Assembly: GCA_021789395.1 (NCBI GenBank)
Contig: JAJYJP010000054.1
Span: 1 to 5,681 of the forward strand
From: a bacterium
GTDB lineage: Bacteria > Patescibacteriota > Minisyncoccia > Moranbacterales > UBA2206
Direction of reading: 5' to 3'
DNA length: 5,681 nt
The notes below the pieces were generated by a model. It ran no database searches. It was not told where the DNA came from and saw nothing but the letters and a program-made list of their open reading frames with translations. Position 1 is the first letter of the stretch. Each line of letters starts with the position of its first letter. Below, piece by piece: positions 1 through 4,332 of this stretch. Made by a program: the position numbers and the translations under genes.

Positions 1-333
1 CACTCTGATCACGACTCCGCCTCCAATCTTTTCATCCACCACATTTTTCAAAACTACTTCTTTCGCCCGATATTTTTTCTTCAAAAAATCTTCGATTTGT
101 TTGGTCATCGTATCTTGTATCTTGTATCTTGTCGCAACTTCCGCCTCTACCATGCCATTTTCTCTGTTATAAATCTCAGAAAATCTTTCCATGATCTGAT
201 CAGCCAGTTTCAGCTGGTTGTTTTTTTGCAAAACTTTCAGAAAATTGGCAACAACAGCATCAACTTCCGGTTGGGATTTTCCGGCTGTCAATTCATAAAG
301 CGACCTGGCATATTGTGTCGAGGTGATTTTCAT
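1..333 (-). CDS. atpH: ATP synthase F1 delta subunit, N-terminal 111 codons (runs off the left edge)
   Basis: Partial gene read from ATG at 333 leftwards and cut by the window edge. The delta subunit links the F1 catalytic head to the peripheral b-subunit stalk. The visible protein begins MKITSTQYARSLYELT, the typical delta opening helix (YA-x-SLYE), followed by a helical N-terminal domain. It ends in EKIGGGVVIRV, matching the start of the conserved delta C-terminal signature (normally followed by G-D-x-V-I-D-x-S). About 65-70 residues should lie outside, given a usual family length near 180. Its ATG overlaps the atpF stop by one base (TAATG), which implies translational coupling. A 7-bp tandem repeat lies in the coding sequence at 110-130. 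Identity also rests on position after atpZ-B-E-F. Confidence 0.9.
   Translation of the reverse strand, partial: MKITSTQYARSLYELTAGKSQPEVDAVVANFLKVLQKNNQLKLADQIMERFSEIYNRENGMVEAEVATRYKIQDTMTKQIEDFLKKKYRAKEVVLKNVVDEKIGGGVVIRV
110..130. repeat. Three tandem copies of a 7-bp unit (GTATCTT) inside atpH
   Basis: Three perfect copies of gtatctt on the plus strand (110-116, 117-123, 124-130), inside the coding part of atpH. The unit length is not a multiple of three, but three copies add 21 bp, so the frame is kept. They encode part of the stretch ATRYKIQDTM on the minus strand. Gain or loss of a single unit would shift the frame of atpH. Confidence 0.85.
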
Positions 334-821
334 TATTTAATCGCTTTTTCAATTAATTCTTTATCTTTTGCAGCATCGATCTTTTCCGCGATCAGTTTTC
401 CCGTCGCCGCCACGACCAGATCCGCCATTTCCGCTTTCACTTCCGCCATCAGCTTCACCCGTTCTTCCTCGATCTTCTTCTGCGCTTCGGCTATGACCTT
501 TTCGGATTGCGTCCGGGCTTCCGCCGTGATTTCCTCCTTATTTTTTCGGGCGATTTCCTGCGCCTGATCGATGATTTGACGCGCTTCTTTCCGAGCCTCC
601 GCCAATGTTTCCCTTTCTTTTTCTTCCATATGGATTAATTTGTCCTGCGCTTCTTTGGCGTCCTTCAATCCCTTTTCGATCTTTCCCGTCCGTTCGTTCA
701 GTTTCTTCAGGATCGGATGATAAGCAAACTTATACAGCACGAGCAGCACGATTATGAAATTGACAAGCTGCGCGAGCAACAGATTGGTTTCGACGTGAAA
801 TGTTGATAATATTGATCCCAT
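333..821 (-). CDS. atpF: ATP synthase F0 b subunit (162 aa)
   Basis: Peripheral stalk subunit that holds F1 against the membrane ring. It has one N-terminal membrane helix at about residues 13-35 (TNLLLAQLVNFIIVLLVLY). This is followed by a long charged amphipathic coiled coil (about 38-140) rich in Lys, Glu and Ala, with the typical EARKEA and AEAQKKIEEE repeats. The C-terminal end (ATGKLIAEKIDAAKDKELIEKAIK region) is the usual delta-binding end. The length matches the family (~160). The start at 821 has AAGGA about 11 nt upstream. The gene follows atpE after an unusually long 164-bp spacer with palindromes, and its stop overlaps the atpH start by one base. Confidence 0.95.
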   Translation of the reverse strand: MGSILSTFHVETNLLLAQLVNFIIVLLVLYKFAYHPILKKLNERTGKIEKGLKDAKEAQDKLIHMEEKERETLAEARKEARQIIDQAQEIARKNKEEITAEARTQSEKVIAEAQKKIEEERVKLMAEVKAEMADLVVAATGKLIAEKIDAAKDKELIEKAIK

Positions 822-841
822 AAGATTGATTTTCCTTATTC

Positions 842-866
842 TTCCTCTCCTTTCTAAGGAGAGGAA
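842..866. repeat. Palindromic repeat in the atpE-atpF spacer (11-bp stem, 3-nt loop)
   Basis: Perfect inverted repeat: arm 842-852, loop tct 853-855, arm 856-866, composed of CCTCTCCTT/AAGGAGAGG. It lies 21 bp upstream of the atpF start. The transcribed strand has no long U-run after the stem, so it looks more like a dispersed intergenic palindrome or an RNA processing/stability hairpin than a terminator. Related GA-rich words (AGGAGAGG, GAGGATTAA) recur through 855-970. Confidence 0.75.
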
Positions 867-945
867 TTAAAGGAGAGGTTAATCCTCGAAGAATTAAAGA
901 GGAGAGTTGAAAAAAATAATTACATCCATCAACACCCCTCCTTAA

Positions 946-969
946 TCCTCCCCTCATCTGAGGGGAGGA
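946..969. repeat. Palindromic repeat just after atpE (10-bp stem, 4-nt loop)
   Basis: Perfect inverted repeat: arm 946-955 (tcctcccctc), loop atct 956-959, arm 960-969. It starts 17 bp downstream of the atpE stop. In the transcribed (minus) sense it is followed by ATTAAGGAGGGG rather than an immediate U-run; a T7 run comes only ~35 nt later. Together with the hairpin at 842-866 it fills the spacer between the c- and b-subunit genes. It may limit 3' decay of the atpE message (inference). Confidence 0.75.
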
Positions 970-985
970 GGAGTTGTAGTTTACT

Positions 986-1195
986 TTAGATTGAAAATGC
1001 GATAACCAACGCGTAAATCGCGACGGCTTCCGCAAAGGCCATGGCCAAAAGCATCGGCACTAGGATCTTTCCGGTGGCTTCCGGATTCCTTCCGATCGAT
1101 TCCATGGCTTTGGCACCGATCATACCGATGCCCAGGCCCGGACCGATCGCTCCGAGTCCGATCGCCAGCGCTTTAGCCAGAGTTGTTAAATCCAT
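986..1195 (-). CDS. atpE: ATP synthase F0 c subunit (69 aa)
   Basis: Proteolipid that forms the rotating membrane ring. It has two membrane helices (about residues 8-30 and 46-68) joined by the polar loop signature GRNPEA (residues 35-40). The first helix carries the glycine-rich packing motif GAIGPGLGIG (15-24). The ion-binding carboxylate is Glu56 in AFAEAVAIY. The residues known to complete a sodium site (Gln in the first helix, Ser/Thr after the Glu) are Ile and Ala here, so proton coupling is more likely. The length is normal. An 81-bp gap precedes the gene; no Shine-Dalgarno is visible before ATG 1195, only an A-rich leader. Palindromic repeats follow the gene. Confidence 0.97.
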   Translation of the reverse strand: MDLTTLAKALAIGLGAIGPGLGIGMIGAKAMESIGRNPEATGKILVPMLLAMAFAEAVAIYALVIAFSI

Positions 1196-1276
1196 ATTTT
1201 TTGTGCTTATATCATGCGCGCTTTCTCTCTCTGCGGGGAGCGCTCATAATGCAAGCATAAATTAATTTATTAAATT

Positions 1277-2155
1277 CTAATGTTCCTCTTTTTCCGTCGC
1301 GATGCTCATATATACCAAAGCCAACATAGCAAAAATCAGCGCTTGAATCAAACCGACCAGAATTTCCAGAAAAATGAACGGCAGAGGCAGCAGATAGGCA
1401 AAGATGGCCATCATCGAAGCCAGCAGAACTTCACCCGCAAAAACGTTACCGAAAAGACGAAAGGAGAGCGAGATCACCTTAGCAATTTCTCCGATCAGCT
1501 CGATCAGACCGACGAAAGCTTTGATGGGATTGACCAGGATTATCGTGAAATCTTTGGCCACCTTTCCCGGAATCTCCGCAAATGCTTTGACATTTATGAA
1601 CTTGTTGAAATATTGCCAGACACCGACCGCTACGATTCCCAAAAGGTGCGCGGCAATAACAGTGAACAGCGCCATCGACAAAGTGGTGTTTAGATCGGCG
1701 TTCCCTCCGCGGAAGAACGGCACGAAGACCCGGCTGCCGCCTTCGGCTTTTACCAGTCCGATCGTTCCGACGCCCGGCAGGATTCCCATCCAATTATTTA
1801 TCAGGATAAAAATAAAAAGTGTCAGAACGATCGGCAGAAATTTTTCCGACTTTTTCCGGCTGCCGGTGATGCTGTCGGCCAGTGTCAACGCTTCTTCCAG
1901 AAGGATCTCAAAAACATTCTGCAGCCCGCGCGGGACCATCTTGATCTTTCTACTCATCACTAAAATCGCGGAGACTATGATGATGACCGCGATCCAGCTG
2001 TTAATCAAAGAATTGGTGACGGTCAGCTTACCGATCTGAAAAATCGGTTCGGCGTAAAGCGGCGACTCCTGCTTGATTCCCGTCTGAGCCTGGACGGGCT
2101 TGGCCGGTGCCTGGGAAATCGTACGGTTTTTTTGTAGCTTATTAGTTGCTGCCAT
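1277..2155 (-). CDS. atpB: ATP synthase F0 a subunit (292 aa)
   Basis: Membrane subunit that forms the two ion half-channels against the c ring. It is strongly hydrophobic, with membrane segments at roughly residues 48-67, 105-130, 158-182, 203-228, 234-258 and 260-287. The invariant arginine is Arg233 in SLSFRLFGNVFAGE, and the late helix has the conserved glutamine (Gln271) in GLIQALIFAMLALVY. The region around 150 (GGNADLNTTLSMAL) matches the conserved ADLN-x-T segment. A ~30-residue polar N-terminal extension rich in Gln, Lys and Pro precedes the conserved part. The start at 2155 directly follows the upstream gene's stop (TAAATG), so translation is probably coupled. Confidence 0.97.
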   Translation of the reverse strand: MAATNKLQKNRTISQAPAKPVQAQTGIKQESPLYAEPIFQIGKLTVTNSLINSWIAVIIIVSAILVMSRKIKMVPRGLQNVFEILLEEALTLADSITGSRKKSEKFLPIVLTLFIFILINNWMGILPGVGTIGLVKAEGGSRVFVPFFRGGNADLNTTLSMALFTVIAAHLLGIVAVGVWQYFNKFINVKAFAEIPGKVAKDFTIILVNPIKAFVGLIELIGEIAKVISLSFRLFGNVFAGEVLLASMMAIFAYLLPLPFIFLEILVGLIQALIFAMLALVYMSIATEKEEH

Positions 2156-2437
2156 TTATTTTTTATCTTCTTTATCTTTTTTCTTATTGTTGGTTTCCTT
2201 ATCGATCCTTTTCATCTCCTTCAGCGTGTCGTGGATGATACCGACGATCGAAATTATGAAAGCGACTCCGACACTCACCAAAAAAAGCCACGGGGCGGTG
2301 TTATATTTTTTGTCCAGCCATTTTCCGACGATAACCGCAAGAATAACCGGGCCAGCAATCCAACCGCTTAACTTCGCAAACAATGTAAGTCCGGGTATCC
2401 ACCAGGGTGTTTTGGGATTATTTTGATCGTCTTGCAT
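2156..2437 (-). CDS. atpZ: AtpZ/AtpI-family small membrane protein at the head of the ATP synthase operon (93 aa)
   Basis: Small two-helix membrane protein of the kind that opens many atp operons. Family members have been linked to c-ring assembly or to Mg/Ca uptake; the role here is inferred. Helices lie at about residues 18-38 and 50-70, joined by the family signature GKWLDKKYNTAPW (38-50). The tail after 72 is very rich in Lys, Glu and Asp. ATG 2437 is chosen because family similarity begins just after it (PWWIPGLTLFAKLSGWIAGP). An in-frame start at 2545 would add 36 non-conserved residues overlapping the reverse transcriptase end. No clear Shine-Dalgarno is seen. The stop abuts the atpB ATG. 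Confidence 0.85.
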   Translation of the reverse strand: MQDDQNNPKTPWWIPGLTLFAKLSGWIAGPVILAVIVGKWLDKKYNTAPWLFLVSVGVAFIISIVGIIHDTLKEMKRIDKETNNKKKDKEDKK

Positions 2438-2468
2438 CACAAAAATTAGGAAAAATACTACGTTATTA

Positions 2469-2497
2469 ATTTTCTCGTGAATTTCTAAAAAAGTCAA
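2469..2497 (-). promoter_or_regulatory. Candidate promoter of the ATP synthase operon
   Basis: On the minus strand TTGACT (2497-2492, 5 of 6 to consensus) is followed after 17 bp by GAAAAT (2474-2469, 4 of 6). Transcription would start near 2462, about 25 nt before the atpZ ATG. The reverse transcriptase stop codon (TGA, 2496-2494) lies inside the -35 box. The -10 is imperfect, so this is a candidate only. Confidence 0.4.
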
Positions 2498-3465
2498 CCC
2501 CGTAAAATTTTCTCGATTTTTTTTCTTATTTCCCACCCCTTGCAATGTCTCAAAACTCCCAAATATGACTGCCTGCCTTGATCAAATGACTCTTTTGAAA
2601 TCAAATTACATTGAAAATCCGTCTTTTTCTTTTGCATTTTTTTAAATATTCTTCTTTTCGTTTTTGTCCGCAGAACCCTGTGATGTGGCAGAACGACATA
2701 ACCTAAAAAATCAATTCCTTGCCGATATTTTCGCAAAATGATTTTATTCGGATGCAGATTTAATTTCAGTTGTTCCTGAAGAAAAGTATCAATTTTAGGA
2801 ATTAGTCCCAGCAAATAATCTTTTTTATCCGACAAAATTATAAAATCATCGCAGTATCTTAAATAATATTTTTCTTTCAACTTATGTTTAACAAATTGAT
2901 CCAGTTCGTTCAAATAAATATTGGCGAATAACTGGCTAGTGACATTGCCTAGTGGAATGCCTTTTGGAAAACTTTGAATAATTTTCTCAATAAGCCAGAT
3001 CGCATTTTTATCTTGAATTTTCTTCCTGATTAATTGCAACAATAATTCCCGATTTACAGAATCGAAAAATTTTTTAATATCGCATTTGAGAGCGAAAATA
3101 TTTCGCGAATTGTTCTGACTTGCTTTTTGGCAGAATTTTTCCAATCGATTGACCGCTCGATGTGTTCCTTTTTTAATTCGGCAGGAGTAGGAATCGAAGA
3201 TGAAAGATTTATCGAAAATTGGATACAGGATCCTGAAAATAGCATGGTGAATAATTCTATCTTTAACTGTGGCTTTGTGGATTCGCCGCAATTTTGGATC
3301 GCACACGTTGAATGCGGTATAATGGGAATGTTGGTAAGTTTTGTTTTTTGATTCCCGATGAAGCTGAAACAGATTGTTTTCCAAATTAAATTCGAATTGT
3401 TGGACATCAATTTTACTCCTTTTGCCTTTTCTGAATTCTTTCCAGGCCAGAAACAAATTTCCCAA
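2494..3465 (-). CDS. DGR reverse transcriptase; true N-terminus probably lies upstream
   Basis: Reverse transcriptase expected to copy TR RNA into A-mutagenised cDNA. With TTG 3465 as residue 1 it has 323 aa. It shows the polymerase aspartate in ALKCDIKKFFDSV (Asp129), the catalytic box YCDD (204-207), and IPLGNVTSQ (170-178), where group II intron RTs usually have QG. LGNxTSQ is typical of DGR RTs. No maturase or endonuclease domain follows. The conserved family N-terminus (SHNVFEEIISLGNLFLAW) begins upstream of TTG 3465 in the same frame, so the protein must start earlier. That frame is open to 3555 but has no usual start codon. If the C9 run at 3515-3523 were C8, an ATG at 3559 would give a 354-aa protein. 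The gene is preceded by a candidate promoter at 3573-3601 and ends 56 bp before atpZ. Confidence 0.93.
   Translation of the reverse strand: MGNLFLAWKEFRKGKRSKIDVQQFEFNLENNLFQLHRESKNKTYQHSHYTAFNVCDPKLRRIHKATVKDRIIHHAIFRILYPIFDKSFIFDSYSCRIKKGTHRAVNRLEKFCQKASQNNSRNIFALKCDIKKFFDSVNRELLLQLIRKKIQDKNAIWLIEKIIQSFPKGIPLGNVTSQLFANIYLNELDQFVKHKLKEKYYLRYCDDFIILSDKKDYLLGLIPKIDTFLQEQLKLNLHPNKIILRKYRQGIDFLGYVVLPHHRVLRTKTKRRIFKKMQKKKTDFQCNLISKESFDQGRQSYLGVLRHCKGWEIRKKIEKILRG
3294..3323 (+). promoter_or_regulatory. Possible promoter for avd inside the RT gene
   Basis: A perfect TATAAT (3318-3323) on the plus strand, 18 bp after a weak -35 (TTGGAT, 3294-3299). It would start a transcript near 3330, about 160 nt before the first possible avd ATG (3490). 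It lies inside RT coding sequence, so the match could be chance. Confidence 0.25.
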
Positions 3466-3514
3466 ACTAATAATTTCTTCAAAAACATTATGACTAGTAT
3501 CTATTCCGCTAAGA

Positions 3515-3523
3515 CCCCCCCCC
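3515..3523. other. C9 homopolymer in the avd/RT overlapping 5' ends
   Basis: Nine consecutive C on the plus strand. As written, the frame from ATG 3490 (plus) stops at 3535-3537 and the RT frame (minus) has no usual start. With eight C, ATG 3490 would read into avd (127 aa) and, on the other strand, ATG 3559 would read into RT (354 aa). It is either an assembly/sequencing length error or a slippage-prone tract. Confidence 0.8.
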
Positions 3524-3550
3524 GGCGAAGCTTCTAAGCCTGACGTTCCT

Positions 3551-3874
3551 TTGGTTCATAAAATTTGTGAGTTTTATAAAAAAATTTATTTGTTATCGCA
3601 AAAAATATCCAAACGCGACCGCCTAGGCATATTCACAAAAATAGAAAGAATTATTCTGGAAATAATCGATTTATCCATAACCGCTTCACTGGAATCAAAA
3701 AACAATAAATTTACGTATCTTAATCCAGTTCGGATTAAGATAGAAATGCTAAAAAGATTTTTCCGTATCAGCCACGATCTGGAAATTATCAATCAAAAAA
3801 TCTATATTGATCTGGAATTGGATCTGCAGGAACTTTCCAAAATGACCAACGGTTGGATAAGATATTTGCAATAG
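3551..3874 (+). CDS. avd: Avd-like DGR accessory protein (four-helix bundle), 107 aa from TTG; N-terminus probably longer
   Basis: Small basic, all-helical protein of the Avd/S23-like four-helix-bundle family. In the Bordetella phage DGR, Avd forms a pentamer that binds RT and RNA and is required for cDNA synthesis. Predicted helices are at about residues 2-18, 22-48, 56-78 and 83-106. Family-like segments are VHKICEFYKKIYLLS, KRDRLGIFTKIERIILEII, and a C-terminal LSKMTNGWIRYL (compare the usual GKM-x-GGWI). The listed TTG falls inside a conserved-looking PLVHKI opening, so the real start is probably upstream. The frame is open to 3494 but offers no standard start unless the C9 tract is C8 (then ATG 3490, 127 aa). 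Unusually, it is on the strand opposite to RT, TR and target. A plus-strand terminator-like hairpin follows. Confidence 0.82.
   Translation: MVHKICEFYKKIYLLSQKISKRDRLGIFTKIERIILEIIDLSITASLESKNNKFTYLNPVRIKIEMLKRFFRISHDLEIINQKIYIDLELDLQELSKMTNGWIRYLQ
3573..3601 (-). promoter_or_regulatory. Candidate promoter of the reverse transcriptase
   Basis: On the minus strand TTGCGA (3601-3596, 4 of 6) is followed after exactly 17 bp by TATAAA (3578-3573, 5 of 6). The start point would be near 3566, leaving only ~6 nt before ATG 3559. This favours 3559 as the RT start and thus indirectly favours the C8 reading. It lies inside avd coding sequence. Confidence 0.4.
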
Positions 3875-3889
3875 TATTCCCATTAAGAA

Positions 3890-3916
3890 ATCCCGGGGTA
3901 ATCGGGATCTCTTTTT
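3890..3916 (+). terminator. Rho-independent-like terminator after avd
   Basis: Stem ATCCCG (3890-3895) with CGGGAT (3903-3908), 7-nt loop, followed by CTCTTTTT (3909-3916), 15 bp after the avd stop on the plus strand. It would stop avd transcription right before the TR, limiting antisense transcription of TR. In the minus sense the same hairpin lies just 3' of TR and could be part of the structured RNA spacer there. Confidence 0.55.
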
Positions 3917-4034
3917 GGAAACTTCTTGACGGGGACGCCAGTTGTCATTGTGATTGTCGGAATTGTTCCGGTTCACCTTCAACTTGCCTTCGTTCCAGTT
4001 CACGATCCAAACGTTGCCATCCGCATCACGCGCA
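3917..4034 (-). repeat. DGR template repeat (TR)
   Basis: Non-coding template copied by the RT. It aligns without gaps to 4357-4474 (constant offset 440). Of 118 positions 96 are identical; 20 of the 22 mismatches are at TR adenines in the minus sense (T in the plus sequence), out of 38 such adenines. Of the 80 other positions only 2 differ (3925 and 3939). Read in the target frame, TR is dense in AAC/AAT codons (for example VWIVNWNEGKL and NRNNSDNHND). This is the known DGR design in which mutated adenines in Asn codons reach many residues without making stop codons. A 13-bp constant GC-rich block, identical in VR, lies at 3926-3938. Confidence 0.95.
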
Positions 4035-4282
4035 CCCGTTATTTTTTGTCTGGTTTCATCAAATGTCGCTCACCGAAAATCTTTTGCAAAATTTTCTGCG
4101 TTGGCCGGCAACACGGCCGGATTTTTTTATGAAGCATTTTGCCAAAGCAAAAACCTTCACCAAAACCAAACAAGCAGTTTCCTATGTTTACTGGCAAACC
4201 GCTATCCTATCTTTTTGAAAAGATTCAGACCGGTTGTATTAGCCTGGACTTATCTTAACATAAAATATTTTGGATAAAAAAT
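4035..4282. other. Non-coding stretch upstream of TR
   Basis: No convincing gene on either strand. In the minus sense it must hold any promoter for TR RNA if TR is not made by read-through from the target gene, but I see no strong -35/-10 pair. It contains the plus-strand terminator-like hairpin at 4103-4128. It also has short minus-strand open frames that look like a decayed gene end: one closes at 4039, and a second runs into TR as FDETRQKITGAR, echoing the target's LDENTVTITSAR. Confidence 0.6.
4103..4128 (+). terminator. Terminator-like hairpin with T7 run upstream of TR
   Basis: Stem GGCCG (4103-4107) with CGGCC (4114-4118), loop gcaaca, then GGA and seven T (4122-4128) on the plus strand. 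It is oriented to stop plus-strand transcripts after they cross TR. No plus-strand gene precedes it except avd, which already has a hairpin at 3890-3916, so it may be a second stop or part of TR RNA structure. Confidence 0.4.
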
Positions 4283-4304
4283 GGGTTCGGCTAATGCCGA
4301 ACCC
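4276..4304 (-). terminator. Rho-independent terminator of the DGR target gene
   Basis: Perfect 9-bp stem (4283-4291 with 4296-4304, GGGTTCGGC/GCCGAACCC), loop of 4 nt, followed in the minus sense by A and T6 (4281-4276). It lies 28 bp after the target stop codon. It would separate target mRNA from TR RNA. Confidence 0.8.
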
Positions 4305-4332
4305 GAAGGTTAAAAGTTTTAAGTCAAAAGTT

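Noticed and set aside
730..1035. 101-codon minus-strand frame across the atpE-atpF spacer
   Set aside because: Its peptide (SPLIPLLRKERK-like) is translated palindromic repeat and it overlaps both real atp genes out of frame.
1404..2039. Plus-strand open frames over atpB
   Set aside because: They are shadows of a clear a-subunit gene with its invariant arginine.
2438..2545. Upstream start (2545) for the atpZ-like gene
   Set aside because: It would overlap RT coding by ~50 bp and cross the candidate promoter. Family similarity begins only after the Met at 2437.
3054..3488. Alternative minus-strand frame beginning MFLKK over the RT 5' end
   Set aside because: The RT frame there reads SHNVFEEIISLGNLF with family-like residues, while this frame matches nothing known.
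2494..3559. Group II intron or retron instead of a DGR
   Set aside because: There is no maturase/endonuclease domain, no intron domain V-like structure seen, and no msr/msd-type repeats. The A-specific TR/VR pair is decisive for a DGR.
3586..3792. Minus-strand open frame under avd
   Set aside because: The plus-strand frame gives a recognisable Avd-like helical protein; the minus frame is its shadow.
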